A stretch of 64,000 nucleotides of DNA from Ornithinimicrobium cavernae (GCF_003121625.1 NZ_QDDJ01000018.1:1-64000), one strand, 5' to 3'. Numbered from the stretch's first letter, positions 18,907 through 29,024 are shown. Notes: generated by a model from the letters alone, not told the origin. Numbers and translations are program-made.

Positions 18907-20259
18907 ATGCACGACCTTCCTGAGAGCCTCCGGGACCGAGTGGTGACCGACCGTGACGTCGCGCGCACCTACGGCGTGGACGCCAGCCCCGGGGCGGTGG
19001 CCCCGGACGGGTTCACGCTCGTCCGGGCGCGGGACCGCAGTGACGTGATCGAGGTGCTGCGGTATGCCGCGGCGCACCGGGTCCCGGTCGTCCCCCAGGG
19101 TGCACGCACCGCGACGACGGGGGCGGCCGTCGCCCTCGAGGGCGGCATCGTGCTCAACACCGAGGCCCTCACTGCCGTGGAGGTCGACCCGGTCGAGCGG
19201 ATCGCCGTGGTGGGCCCCGGGGTGGTGAACGCCGACCTCAAGAGCCACCTGCGCGGCTACGGCCTGGCCTATCCCCCGGACCCGGCGAGCTCGGCCTCCT
19301 GCACTATCGGCGGCAACATCGCGACGAACGCCGGTGGCCTGTGCTGCGTGAAGTACGGCGTCACCGCCGACTACGTGCGCGGGCTGGAGGTGGTGCTGGC
19401 TGGTGGTGAGGTGATGCGGACCGGGCGGCGCACCGCCAAGGGCGTCACGGGCTATGACCTCACCGGGCTGTTCGTCGGCTCCGAGGGCACGCTCGGGGTG
19501 GTGACAGAGGCGGTACTGCGGCTGGTGCCCGCCCCCGACCCCGCGCTGACGGTGCTCGCCGTCTTCGACACCCTCGAGGCCACGATGGACGGCGTCGCCG
19601 CGCTCCGCGGGCAACGGCACACCCCGAGCCTGCTGGAGCTGCTCGACGGGGCCAGCGTCGCCGCGATCCAGGACTACGGCGACTTCGGCTTCCCGTCCGG
19701 GGCGGGTGGCGTGCTGCTCGTCCAGTCCGACCGGGTCGGGCACGCGCACGAGGACGTGCTGGCGTATGCCGAGATCCTCACCTCGGCGGGGGCCTCCGAC
19801 GTCGCGGTGGCCGACGACCCGGTCGAGGCCGACCTGCTCCTGCAGGGCCGCCGGGCCCTCAACCCCGCGCTCGAGGCGCGGGGGCCGCGGATGATCGAGG
19901 ACGTCTGCGTGCCGGTCGCGCGGCTGGGCGACCTGGTCCGGGCCGTGCACGAGATCGCGGACCGGCACGGCCTGCAGGCCACCAGCGGAGGGCACGCCGG
20001 CGACGGCAACCTGCACCCGTGCTTCTTCTACGACAACCAGGACCCCGCTGAGGTCGCGGCGGCGCAGGCGGCGTTCCACGAGGTGGTGGAGACCGCGTGG
20101 TCCCTGGGCGGCACGCTCACCGGTGAGCACGGCGTCGGCACGCTGAAGGCGCCGTGGCTGGAGGGCGAGCTCGGCGCCGCGGAGGTGGCCCGGCAGCGCC
20201 AGGTCAAGGCCCTCTTCGACCCGCTGGGGATCATGAACCCCGGTCGGGTCTTCGCCTGA
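18907..20259 (+). CDS. FAD-binding oxidase, glycolate oxidase/D-lactate dehydrogenase type
   Basis: 450 aa flavoprotein of the vanillyl-alcohol oxidase/GlcD group. The FAD-binding half shows VVPQGARTATTG, VVGPGVVNADL and GGNIATNAGG; the C-terminal half shows GGHAGDGNLHP and GEHGVGTLK. It would oxidise a 2-hydroxy acid such as glycolate or D-lactate and pass electrons to the respiratory chain; the precise substrate cannot be read from sequence. ATG 18907 gives a standard N-terminus; a longer frame from 18754 runs through the direct repeats and is rejected. Confidence 0.88.
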   Translation: MHDLPESLRDRVVTDRDVARTYGVDASPGAVAPDGFTLVRARDRSDVIEVLRYAAAHRVPVVPQGARTATTGAAVALEGGIVLNTEALTAVEVDPVERIAVVGPGVVNADLKSHLRGYGLAYPPDPASSASCTIGGNIATNAGGLCCVKYGVTADYVRGLEVVLAGGEVMRTGRRTAKGVTGYDLTGLFVGSEGTLGVVTEAVLRLVPAPDPALTVLAVFDTLEATMDGVAALRGQRHTPSLLELLDGASVAAIQDYGDFGFPSGAGGVLLVQSDRVGHAHEDVLAYAEILTSAGASDVAVADDPVEADLLLQGRRALNPALEARGPRMIEDVCVPVARLGDLVRAVHEIADRHGLQATSGGHAGDGNLHPCFFYDNQDPAEVAAAQAAFHEVVETAWSLGGTLTGEHGVGTLKAPWLEGELGAAEVARQRQVKALFDPLGIMNPGRVFA

Positions 20260-20307
20260 GGCGCAGCGACCGCGCGGCGTCGGCGGCCGGGCCCGACCGC
20301 TTGCGGC

Positions 20308-21885
20308 TCAGAGCTCGTGCAGCGGCACGTCCTTCTCGTGGTCGCGGAGGCCGTACTGCGCCAGCTTGCCGCTCTTGCGGTCGGCGAGGTACTCCGTCAT
20401 CTCGCGCTTGATGACCGGCAGCATGAGGTACAGCCCCAGGATGTTGACGAAGGCGCAGATGAACAGGGCCGAGTCGGCGAAGTTGACGACCTCACCGAGG
20501 GTCAGCACGCAGCCCAGGACGGTGAAGGTGCAGAAGATGACCTTGTAGAGGATCTCCGAGCCCCGGGACCGGCCGAACAGGTGCTCCCAGGCCTTGAGCC
20601 CGTAGTAGGACCAGGTGATCAGGGTGCTGAAGGCGAACAGGGCGACGGCGATGGCCAGCAGGATCGGGAACCACGAGACGACGGACTCAAAGGCGTCGGA
20701 GGTGAGCAGCACGCCGTTGACGTCGGGCACCTCACCGGCCGCCACCTGGTCGCGCGAGGTGCCGTAGAGGGCGGTGTCGGCGACCACGATGGTCAGCGCG
20801 GTCATCGTGCAGATGATGACCGTGTCCACGAACGGCTCCAGCAGGGCGACAAAGCCCTCCGAGACCGGGCGGCGGGTCTTGACCGCGGAGTGCGCGATGG
20901 CCGCCGACCCCAGACCTGCCTCGTTGGAGAAGGCCGCCCGCTGCATACCGACGATCATCACGCCGATGATGCCTCCGGCAACACCCTCAGGGTTGAAGGC
21001 CCCGGAGAAGATCCCGGTCAGGGCCGATGGGATGTGCGAGGCGTTGACGATCAGCACCGTCAGGCAGCAGAGGATGTAGAGGACCGCCATCGACGGCACC
21101 AGCTTGTCGGTGACCCGGGCGATCGAGCGGATCCCGCCGATGATGACCAGAGCGACCAGGCCTGCCAGGACGAGGCCGAAGATGAGGGCCGCGCCGCTGC
21201 CGGACAGGAAGCTGTCCTCGCCGGTGACCTCACTCACCTGGGCGTAGGTCTGGTTGGCCTGGAACATGTTGCCGCCGGCGACGCCGAACACCAGGATGGC
21301 CACGGCGTAGATGCCGGTCATGACCGTGGCCAGGCCGCCGTGGATCTTGCCGTAGGCGACCAACAGGTACTTGAACGGGCCGCCGGAGACCGTGCCGTCC
21401 TCGTTGATCTCGCGGTACTTCACCCCGAGGGTGCACTCGGCGAACTTCGTCGCCATGCCGAGCAGCCCGGCCAGGATCATCCAGAAGGTCGCGCCCGGCC
21501 CTCCCAGCGTGACCGCGATCGCGACGCCGGCGATATTGCCCAGCCCGACGGTGCCGGACAGGGCCGAGGCCAGCGCCTGGAAGTGGGTGACCTCCCCGGG
21601 GTCGTCGGGCGAGCTGAACTTGCCCCTGACGACGTCGAACGCGGTGGTCCAGCCGCGCACCTGGATCAGCCCGAAGTACAGCGTGCAGATGACCGCGCCC
21701 ACGACCAGCCAGAGGACCACGAACGGTGGGCCCGTCTCCCACCCCGGGATCTGGAAGAAGACGATCTCACCGAAGACCTTGGCGATCGGCTCGAAGGCGT
21801 CGTTGATCGCCTTCTCGATGTCGGCCAGGGCTCCGGTGGGTTCCGTCGCCTGGGTCGGGGGCACGATCACGGGGGTGTGCAACAT
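20308..21885 (-). CDS. Sodium:alanine (AGCS-type) symporter
   Basis: About 525 aa with ten or more membrane helices. Family marks are VGLGNIAGVAIAVTLGGPGA and AAFSNEAGLGSAAIAHSA, typical of sodium:alanine symporters that import alanine or glycine. Start is the ATG at 21885, preceded in frame by a GTG at 21888; neither has a strong ribosome binding site. It converges with the FAD oxidase and is divergent from valS, with a 218-bp spacer in which I see no clear operator. Confidence 0.92.
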   Translation of the reverse strand: MLHTPVIVPPTQATEPTGALADIEKAINDAFEPIAKVFGEIVFFQIPGWETGPPFVVLWLVVGAVICTLYFGLIQVRGWTTAFDVVRGKFSSPDDPGEVTHFQALASALSGTVGLGNIAGVAIAVTLGGPGATFWMILAGLLGMATKFAECTLGVKYREINEDGTVSGGPFKYLLVAYGKIHGGLATVMTGIYAVAILVFGVAGGNMFQANQTYAQVSEVTGEDSFLSGSGAALIFGLVLAGLVALVIIGGIRSIARVTDKLVPSMAVLYILCCLTVLIVNASHIPSALTGIFSGAFNPEGVAGGIIGVMIVGMQRAAFSNEAGLGSAAIAHSAVKTRRPVSEGFVALLEPFVDTVIICTMTALTIVVADTALYGTSRDQVAAGEVPDVNGVLLTSDAFESVVSWFPILLAIAVALFAFSTLITWSYYGLKAWEHLFGRSRGSEILYKVIFCTFTVLGCVLTLGEVVNFADSALFICAFVNILGLYLMLPVIKREMTEYLADRKSGKLAQYGLRDHEKDVPLHEL

Positions 21886-22103
21886 CACTACAGAGAACTC
21901 GCATCGGGACCGTCAGGCAACCCAAGGGACCAGACTTTGCCAAACCGTGACCAAATTGGGGAACAACCGCGCAGTGCGCGACGTTGATGGATGCCCGTTC
22001 CCGGCGCACCGGGTCGGGACCGGGACGCGACCCGACCGGAGGTGACCGGCGGCCGCCGAAACCAGGTTCGTCCGGCCCTGCCGGGGATGGGAGAATGCCG
22101 CCC

Positions 22104-24806
22104 ATGACCACTGATGCCACACAGTCCGCACGCCTGACCCCGGTGACCCTGCCGGACAAGCCGTCCGTCGACGGGCTGGAGGCCAAGTGGGCGGCCGTAT
22201 GGCAGGAGCAGGACACCTACGCCTTCGACCGCGAGGCGGCCCTGGCCGGTCCCCGGGAGCAGATCTTCGCCGTCGACACGCCCCCGCCGACCGCGAGCGG
22301 CAGCCTGCACGTCGGTCACGTCTTCGGCTACACGCAGGCCGACTGCCTGGCGCGCTACCAGCGGATGAGCGGCAAGCACGTCTTCTACCCGATCGGTTGG
22401 GACGACAACGGGCTGCCCACCGAGCGGCGGGTGCAGAACTACTACGGCGTCCGCGGCGACGCGACGCTGCCCCACGACCCGGACTTCACGCCGCCGCAGC
22501 AGGGTGGCAGCAACAGCTCGAGCAAGGCGGCCAACCAGGTGCCGATCGGCCGGTCGAACTTCATCGAGCTCTGCGAGGAGCTCACCGTCCTGGACGAGAA
22601 GACCTTCGAGGACACCTTCCGCCGGCTGGGACTGAGCATCGACTGGAACGTCCAGTACCGCACCATCGACGACCGGTCCCGCGCCGTCGCCCAGCAGGCC
22701 TTCCTCAACAACCTGGCCCGCGGCGAGGCCTACACCTCCGAGGCCCCGGGCCTGTGGGACATCACCTTCCAGACCGCGGTCGCCCAGGCCGAGCTCGAGG
22801 CCCGCGACTACCCCGGGCACTACCACCGGGTGGCCTTCCACACCGGCGCCGACCCCGTCTACATCGAGACGACCCGACCCGAGCTCATCCCCTCGGTGGT
22901 CGCCCTGATCGCCCACCCCGACGACGAGCGGTATGCCGCCCTGTTCGGGAGCACGGTCCGCTCACCCCTGTTCGGGGTCGAGGTGCCGGTGCTGGCGCAC
23001 CCGATGGTCGAGATGGACAAGGGTGCCGGCATCGCGATGTGCTGCACCTTCGGTGACCTGACCGACGTCATCTGGTGGCGCGAGCTGTCGCTGCCGACCC
23101 GCTCGGTGATCACCCGCAACGGCCGGCTGCAGGGCGAGACGCCAGAGTGGCTGGCCGGTGGTCCCGGCGAGCAGCTGTATGCCGCGGAGCTGGCCGGGAA
23201 GACCACGTTCAGTGCACGCAAGGCCGTGGTCGAGGCCCTGCAGGCGTCCGGTGACCTGGACGGTGAGCCGACGCCGACCCAGCGCAAGGCCAACTTCTTC
23301 GAGAAGGGCGACAAGCCCCTGGAGATCGTCACCAGCCGGCAGTGGTACATCCGCAACGGCGGCAAGGACGCCGAGCTCAATGCCGCCCTGGTCGGGCGCG
23401 GCGAGCAGATCGACTTCCACCCGGCGTTCATGCGCTCGCGCTACCGGAACTGGGTGGAGGGGCTCAACGGCGACTGGCTGATCAGTCGCCAGCGGTTCTT
23501 CGGCGTGCAGTTCCCGGTCTGGTACGCCCTCGACGCCGACGGCGAGACGGACTACGACACCGTGCTCACCCCGGACGTGTCCCGGCTCCCGGTCGACCCG
23601 GTGACCGACGTCCCGGACGGTTACACCAGTGAGCAGCGTGACGTCCCCGGCGGCTTCACGGCCGACACCGACGTCATGGACACGTGGGCCACCTCCTCGC
23701 TGTCCCCGCAGATCGCGGCGGGCTGGCCGGTGGCCGGCCGCCCGGACGGTGAGCTGGGCAACGACAGCGAGCTGTTCGCGAAGGTCTTCCCCTTCGACAT
23801 GCGGCCGCAGGGCCACGACATCATCCGCACCTGGCTGTTCGCGACCATCGTCCGCGCCCACTTCGAGCACGACTCGGTGCCGTGGACGGACGCCTACGTC
23901 AACGGCTGGATCCTGGACCCGGACCGCAAGAAGATGTCCAAGTCCAAGGGCAACGCGACGACGCCGCTGGGCATGCTGGAGCAGAACGGCACCGACGCCG
24001 TCCGCTACTGGGCCGCCGCAGCGCGCCCCGGGGTGGACACCGTGGACGACGCCTCGCAGATGAAGGTCGGCCGCCGCCTGGCCATCAAGATCCTCAACGC
24101 CAGCAAGTTCGCGCTCGGGATGACCCAGCACGGGCTGGCCGAGGGCACCGAGCCGCCCTTGCCAGAGGACCTTCCCGCCCTGGTCAACCGGGTGAGCGAG
24201 CCGCTGGACCGGGCCATGGTCGCCGGCCTCGCCCGCGTCGTCCAGCAGGCGACGGACGCCTACGAGGCCTACGACTACTCCAAGGCGCTCGATGTCACGG
24301 AGGCCTTCTTCTGGACCTTCTGCGACGACTACCTTGAGCTGGTCAAGGAGCGCGCCTACGGCTCCGACGAGACCCTGGACCGCACGGCGGTCGAGTCCGC
24401 CCGGGCGGGCCTGCAGGTCGCGCTCGACGTCCTGCTCCGCCTGCTCGCGCCGGTCATCTCCTTCGCCACCGAGGAGGTCTGGTCGTGGTGGCACAGCGAC
24501 TCGGTGCACCGGCAGCCCTGGCCCACGGTCTCCGAGATCGCTGCCGGCGCCGAGGGCGCCGACCCCCGGATGCTCGAGGTCGTCGGCCAGGCCCTGGCCG
24601 GAGTCCGGCGCGCCAAGTCCGAGGCCAAGGTCGGCATGCGCACCGAGGTCTCCGCGACCACGATGAGCGGCCCGGACGCCGACCTTGACCTGGTGCGCGC
24701 GGCCGAGGCCGACCTGCGCGCCGCGGGCAAGGTCGTCGGTGACGTGACCTATGCGCCGGCCGACGCCTTCACGGTCTCGGACACCACCCTCGTCGCGACC
24801 TCCTGA
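22104..24806 (+). CDS. valS: Valyl-tRNA synthetase
   Basis: 900 aa class Ia synthetase. HIGH-like motif in GSLHVGHVFGYTQ, GWDDNGLPTERRVQ, and KMSKSKGN. The coding frame continues upstream to 21984, but ATG 22104, preceded by GGGATGGGAG, gives the normal N-terminus. Monocistronic here: the next gene starts 55 bases later with its own start. In mycobacteria valS sits next to folC; here ileS has that place and valS lies about 7 kb away on the other strand. Confidence 0.96.
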   Translation: MTTDATQSARLTPVTLPDKPSVDGLEAKWAAVWQEQDTYAFDREAALAGPREQIFAVDTPPPTASGSLHVGHVFGYTQADCLARYQRMSGKHVFYPIGWDDNGLPTERRVQNYYGVRGDATLPHDPDFTPPQQGGSNSSSKAANQVPIGRSNFIELCEELTVLDEKTFEDTFRRLGLSIDWNVQYRTIDDRSRAVAQQAFLNNLARGEAYTSEAPGLWDITFQTAVAQAELEARDYPGHYHRVAFHTGADPVYIETTRPELIPSVVALIAHPDDERYAALFGSTVRSPLFGVEVPVLAHPMVEMDKGAGIAMCCTFGDLTDVIWWRELSLPTRSVITRNGRLQGETPEWLAGGPGEQLYAAELAGKTTFSARKAVVEALQASGDLDGEPTPTQRKANFFEKGDKPLEIVTSRQWYIRNGGKDAELNAALVGRGEQIDFHPAFMRSRYRNWVEGLNGDWLISRQRFFGVQFPVWYALDADGETDYDTVLTPDVSRLPVDPVTDVPDGYTSEQRDVPGGFTADTDVMDTWATSSLSPQIAAGWPVAGRPDGELGNDSELFAKVFPFDMRPQGHDIIRTWLFATIVRAHFEHDSVPWTDAYVNGWILDPDRKKMSKSKGNATTPLGMLEQNGTDAVRYWAAAARPGVDTVDDASQMKVGRRLAIKILNASKFALGMTQHGLAEGTEPPLPEDLPALVNRVSEPLDRAMVAGLARVVQQATDAYEAYDYSKALDVTEAFFWTFCDDYLELVKERAYGSDETLDRTAVESARAGLQVALDVLLRLLAPVISFATEEVWSWWHSDSVHRQPWPTVSEIAAGAEGADPRMLEVVGQALAGVRRAKSEAKVGMRTEVSATTMSGPDADLDLVRAAEADLRAAGKVVGDVTYAPADAFTVSDTTLVATS

Positions 24807-24861
24807 GCCCGCCCCGGCCAACCTCTGACCTCCGGCTGGCCGCACGCCGTAGGGTTGGCGC

Positions 24862-25590
24862 ATGCATCGGGGCAAGGTGGTCGCGGCTGCGGTTGTCGCC
24901 GCGGCGATGCTGCTCCTGCTCCTCTGGGGCAGCGGGTCCGGCACCACGGTGCTGCACTCTCCCTCCGGTGAGGCCGGTGCCCCGCCGACCCGAGTTGCTC
25001 CGCCGCCTCCGGACGTCGCCGCCCAGACGACAGCGGCACCGGAGGAGATGAACGAGCTGGCCGCCCCGGCCCTCGACTGGCTGATGATCGTCTTCGCGCT
25101 CATCGTCCTGGCCATCGCGGTGCGTTTCCTCCAGTGGCTGCTGAACCGGGACTGGGAGGAGGCGGAGGAGCCCGACGACGAGGAGCTCGGAGACGACCTC
25201 GACCTACTGCTGGCGGCGACCTCCGAGTCGGCCCGCACCACAGCGCTGGCCGAGGGCGAGCCCCGCAACGTCGTCGTCCGCTGCTGGGTCGCCCTCGAGG
25301 ACGCCGCGGCCGCCTCGGGCCTGACCCGTGACCCGGCGGAGACCGCCGCGGAGTTCACCCGACGCTTCCTCGGCACCTGGGAGGTCGACGAGGCCTCCAC
25401 CCGGGAGCTCGCCGAGCTCTACCGCGAGGCACGCTTCTCCCGTCACCCCGTGTCGCGGGCGACGGGCGACCGGGCCGTGGCGGTCGTCGGCAGCATCCAC
25501 GAGCAGCTGCGCGCGAGCGCCCACCGCGCGGAGGAGGCTGCCGGGGTGACCGCGGCGAGCCCCACCACAGAGCCCGGTGGTGCCCCGTGA
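24862..25590 (+). CDS. DUF4129-domain membrane protein
   Basis: 242 aa. N-terminal signal-anchor (about residues 5-22), a Pro/Ala-rich external stretch, a second membrane helix (about 75-93), then a cytosolic DUF4129-like domain with NVVVRCWVALEDAAAASG and ETAAEFTRRFL. Such domains are typical of MoxR/DUF58 operons and of transglutaminase partners. First gene of a five-gene operon with 4-bp overlaps throughout. Confidence 0.82.
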   Translation: MHRGKVVAAAVVAAAMLLLLLWGSGSGTTVLHSPSGEAGAPPTRVAPPPPDVAAQTTAAPEEMNELAAPALDWLMIVFALIVLAIAVRFLQWLLNRDWEEAEEPDDEELGDDLDLLLAATSESARTTALAEGEPRNVVVRCWVALEDAAAASGLTRDPAETAAEFTRRFLGTWEVDEASTRELAELYREARFSRHPVSRATGDRAVAVVGSIHEQLRASAHRAEEAAGVTAASPTTEPGGAP

Positions 25591-26144
25591 TGCCACCGGT
25601 AGGGTTCGCCCGGCAGTCGACCGCCCGACGCGCCAGCACCCGCTGGGAACGCCTTCGCCGCGCCCTCGTGGCCTTCGTCGTCACCGGAGCCGTGGGACTG
25701 CTGCTCTGGTATCTCAACGTGCTGCGGTTCGACCTGGTGACGGCCGTGGTGGTCGCCCTCGCCGTGGGCGCCGTCGTCACGCTGCTGACCTGGGTGATGT
25801 CGGAGGAGAGCCCCCGGCTCAAGCCCGCCTACTGGTTCGCCACCGTGCGGGAGGAGTCGGTCCGCCCCGCCGCCCTGGACTACCGGATGCTGCGCCTGCG
25901 CCGTGACCTGCGCGACGCGACCGAGCGCAACGACCGCGTGGACGAGATCTTCCCGGTGGTGCGTGCGCTCGCGGCCGAGCGGCTGCTCGCCCACCACGAC
26001 ATCGACCTGGCCACCGACCGCGAGGCCGCGGAGGCGGTCATGCACCCGGAGCTCACGACCTACCTGTCCCGCCCACCGGTCGGCACCGGCAGGCGCAGCA
26101 AGCGCGACATCGACCGAGCGCTCGACCGAATCGAGGAACTGTGA
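25587..26144 (+). CDS. Membrane protein of the MoxR/DUF58 operon
   Basis: 185 aa. Two adjacent membrane helices (about residues 27-45 and 50-68) are followed by a basic cytosolic domain (RMLRLRRDLRDATERNDR ... AAERLLAHHDIDL). I do not recognise a named domain; similar small proteins lie between DUF4129 and MoxR genes in actinobacteria. GTG start overlaps the upstream stop by four bases, and its own stop overlaps the MoxR start. Confidence 0.8.
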   Translation: MMPPVGFARQSTARRASTRWERLRRALVAFVVTGAVGLLLWYLNVLRFDLVTAVVVALAVGAVVTLLTWVMSEESPRLKPAYWFATVREESVRPAALDYRMLRLRRDLRDATERNDRVDEIFPVVRALAAERLLAHHDIDLATDREAAEAVMHPELTTYLSRPPVGTGRRSKRDIDRALDRIEEL

Positions 26145-27142
26145 CCAGTCCGTCCCCACCCGCCCTCAGCGTCACCCAGGTCTCCCAGCAGGTGGCCGCC
26201 GTCCTCGACCAGGTCGAGACGGCAGTCGTCGGCAAGCGGCAGGCTCTCACCCTGGTGCTGTGCGGCATACTCGCTCGCGGTCATGTGCTGCTGGAGGACT
26301 TCCCCGGCCTCGGCAAGACCCTGGCCGCCCGGTCCTTCGCCCAGAGTCTGGGGCTGGAGTTCACCCGCGCCCAGTTCACCCCGGACCTGCTTCCCGCGGA
26401 CCTGACCGGCGCCTTCGTCTACGACCAGAAGGCCGGGGAGTTCGAGTTCCGGCGGGGGCCGCTGTTCACCGGGCTGCTGCTGGCGGACGAGATCAACCGG
26501 ACCCCTCCCAAGACGCAGTCCGCCCTGCTGGAGGCGATGCAGGAGCACCAGGTCACCGTCGAGGGAGAGACCTTCCCGCTCGCGCAGCCGTTCCACGTCC
26601 TCGCCACGGCCAACCCGGTCGAGTACGAGGGCACCTATCCCCTCCCCGAGGCCCAGCTGGACAGGTTCCTGCTGCGGATCTCCTTCGGTTACCCCACCGA
26701 GGAGGAGGAGTATGACGTGTTGCGGCGCCGCGTCGCCCGTCAGCAGGAGGACCAGCACCTGGCCCCCGTCACCGATGCGACCGGCCTGCTGGCCATGCAG
26801 CTGGCCATCGAGACCGTGCCGGTGGAGGAGGACATCAGCCGCTACTGCGTCGCGCTGGCGACCGCGACCCGGCGGCACCGCGCGGTGCAGGTGGGTGCCT
26901 CGCCCCGCGGCTCCCTGGCGCTCATGCTCACGGCCCGGGCCCACGCCGTGGTCTCCGGTCGCGACTACATCACGCCCGAGGACGTCAAGGCCGTCGCCCA
27001 CGCGGTCCTGGACCACCGGATCTCGATCAAGCCGGAGCTGTGGATGTCCGACCTGGGCGGGCACGGCGTCGTCGAGGCCGTGCTCGCCGAGATCCCGGTG
27101 CCCTCGGCCCGCCAGGTCACGGGGGCCCCGCAGCGCGCATGA
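26141..27142 (+). CDS. MoxR-family AAA+ ATPase
   Basis: 333 aa. Walker A in EDFPGLGKT (about residues 52-60), Walker B LLADEINRTPPK (about 116-127), sensor region LATANPVEYEGTYPLPEAQLD split by a conserved Asn. MoxR ATPases act as chaperones that assemble or activate partner proteins, usually through von Willebrand/DUF58 partners coded next to them, as here. GTG start overlaps the previous stop (GTGA). Confidence 0.93.
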   Translation: MTSPSPPALSVTQVSQQVAAVLDQVETAVVGKRQALTLVLCGILARGHVLLEDFPGLGKTLAARSFAQSLGLEFTRAQFTPDLLPADLTGAFVYDQKAGEFEFRRGPLFTGLLLADEINRTPPKTQSALLEAMQEHQVTVEGETFPLAQPFHVLATANPVEYEGTYPLPEAQLDRFLLRISFGYPTEEEEYDVLRRRVARQQEDQHLAPVTDATGLLAMQLAIETVPVEEDISRYCVALATATRRHRAVQVGASPRGSLALMLTARAHAVVSGRDYITPEDVKAVAHAVLDHRISIKPELWMSDLGGHGVVEAVLAEIPVPSARQVTGAPQRA

Positions 27143-28470
27143 GCCTGAAGCGGCAGTCGGCACGGACCCACCCGGACAACCGGTGGGGAGTCACCCATGC
27201 CCACGCCCGCGCCGTCCTGGTCTTCGCCGTGGCTGCCCTCGGGGCGCTGCTGGCCCAGCGCCCCGACCTCCTCCTGATGGGCTCCCCGCTGGGCATGGTC
27301 GCGCTCTGGTCGGTGCTGAGCCGGCCGACCACGGTGCCGGAGACCCGGCTGGTCATCCCGGCCGCACACCTGCGGGAGGGACAGTGGAGCCGCGCCGTCG
27401 TCGGCGTCATGACCTGCCCCCACACCGAGCTGGTGTCGAGCTCCCTCACCCACGGCACGCAGGTCGACCTGGACCCGGAGCGCGGCGCGCGGACCCACCT
27501 GGTGACCGCGCGGGACCGGGAACGCGCCGAGCTGCACGTCAGCACCCGGGTCCGGCCCGGGCGCTGGGGGCTGCGTCGGGTCGGACCGGTCCTCGTGGGT
27601 GCCACCAGCCCCTGGGGCGCGTTCCGGTGGGGTCCGGTGCCGATCGAGCACCAGACGGTCAAGGTGCTACCCGACCCGGCGGTGTTCGACACCTCGGCCC
27701 CCGCCCCGCACCCGCAGGGACTGGTCGGTCAGCACCGCTCCCGCTTCCCGGGTGACGGCAGCGAGTTCAACACGATCCGCACCTTCCAGTGGGGTGACCG
27801 GCTCAAGCGGATCCACTGGGCACGGTCGCTGCGCACGGGCGAGCTGCACGTCACATCCAGCTATGCCGACCAGGACACGCACGTGGCGATCATCGTCGAC
27901 GCCCACTACGACCTGGGCAGCTCGGACCTGGCCACGCGGCAGTCCAGCTCGTTGGACTACTCGGTGCGCGCCGCTGCCGCGGTCGCCGAGCACTTCCTGC
28001 ACCAAGGCGACCGGGTCAGCCTGCAGGTGCTGTCCGCCCGCACCCCCCTCAGCCTCCCGCCGGGCACGGGCCGGCGGCACACGCACCGCGTGCTGCAGGC
28101 GCTCGCCCTCGTCCAGGCCCAGCCGCAGGAGCAGATCGACCCGCGCAGGGTCCGCCACGGCATGGGGCCCGGCACACTCGCCGTGATGATCTCCGCGCTC
28201 GTCTCCCCCGCCCCCCTGGCCCAGGCTGCCCTGCTCAGCCGCAGCGGCACGCAGGTCGTCGTGATCGACGCCCTCGTCGACGATGTCCAACCGCCCGGTG
28301 AGCAGGACGACATCGCCCGCCTCGGCTGGCGGATCCGGCTGATGGAGCGTGAGGGCGAGGTGCGCCGGGTCCGGGCCAGCGGCGTGCCGGTCGTGCCGTG
28401 GCGTGGCCCCGGGAGCCTGGACCAGGTGCTGCGCAGCCTGGCCCGACACCGACAGGGCGCCGCACGATGA
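27139..28470 (+). CDS. DUF58 protein
   Basis: 443 aa with two N-terminal membrane helices, a beta-rich middle and the DUF58 signature GDRLKRIHWARSLRTGELHV (about residues 217-236), followed by a von Willebrand-like segment HVAIIVDAHYDL. The likely partner of the MoxR ATPase one gene upstream. ATG 27139 overlaps the MoxR stop (ATGA). Function of the complex is unknown; roles in envelope stress have been proposed for related operons. Confidence 0.88.
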   Translation: MSLKRQSARTHPDNRWGVTHAHARAVLVFAVAALGALLAQRPDLLLMGSPLGMVALWSVLSRPTTVPETRLVIPAAHLREGQWSRAVVGVMTCPHTELVSSSLTHGTQVDLDPERGARTHLVTARDRERAELHVSTRVRPGRWGLRRVGPVLVGATSPWGAFRWGPVPIEHQTVKVLPDPAVFDTSAPAPHPQGLVGQHRSRFPGDGSEFNTIRTFQWGDRLKRIHWARSLRTGELHVTSSYADQDTHVAIIVDAHYDLGSSDLATRQSSSLDYSVRAAAAVAEHFLHQGDRVSLQVLSARTPLSLPPGTGRRHTHRVLQALALVQAQPQEQIDPRRVRHGMGPGTLAVMISALVSPAPLAQAALLSRSGTQVVVIDALVDDVQPPGEQDDIARLGWRIRLMEREGEVRRVRASGVPVVPWRGPGSLDQVLRSLARHRQGAAR

Positions 28471-29018
28471 ACCCGATGAAGGACCTCCTCGAGGACCTGC
28501 GGTCACTGAGCCAGCAGCAGGTGCTGCTGCGCGCCGCCATCGCGCTGGCGCTGCTGGGGTTCACGACGGTGCTGCTGATCGCGGGCGAGTCCTCGGTCTA
28601 CGCGCTCGTGGTGCTCTCCCTGCTCAGCGCGTGCTGCATCATCAACCCGCACACCGTCCTGCCGGCCGCGGTGATGATCTACTGCCTGGCTGTCTGGTGG
28701 GCGGGGGTCGCCGATCCGTTCGACCCCTGGGCGGTGCCGGCCACCCTGTGCCTGCTGCTGCTCCACACGGCCTGTGCCCTCAGCGCCGCTGCCCCGGCCC
28801 AGGCCGAGCTCCCGAGGCAGCTCTTCAGGACGTATGCGGTGCGGCTGGCTCTCGTGGCGGGCGCCACCATCGTCCTGTCCCTGGTCGCGTACGCCCAGGA
28901 GGCCTGGGGGTACTCGGGTGGCCTGATCGCGGTGCTCTCCGGGCTCCTGGCTCTCGGCCTGGCGGTCGGGCTGCACTACTGGGTGGTGACGGTCCGCCAG
29001 GCGGAGCCGACGGCCTGA
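28467..29018 (+). CDS. Hypothetical membrane protein, last gene of MoxR operon
   Basis: 183 aa with about five hydrophobic helices covering residues 25-165, no recognised domain. ATG 28467 overlaps the DUF58 stop (ATGA), so it is translated with the operon. It probably anchors or completes the MoxR-DUF58 membrane complex; this is inference from position only. Confidence 0.8.
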   Translation: MNPMKDLLEDLRSLSQQQVLLRAAIALALLGFTTVLLIAGESSVYALVVLSLLSACCIINPHTVLPAAVMIYCLAVWWAGVADPFDPWAVPATLCLLLLHTACALSAAAPAQAELPRQLFRTYAVRLALVAGATIVLSLVAYAQEAWGYSGGLIAVLSGLLALGLAVGLHYWVVTVRQAEPTA

Positions 29019-29024
29019 CGCGGA

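Noticed and set aside
20317-21987. 556-residue plus-strand open frame opposite the AGCS symporter
   Set aside because: Asp/Gly/Arg/Gln-rich antisense shadow of a clear membrane transporter.
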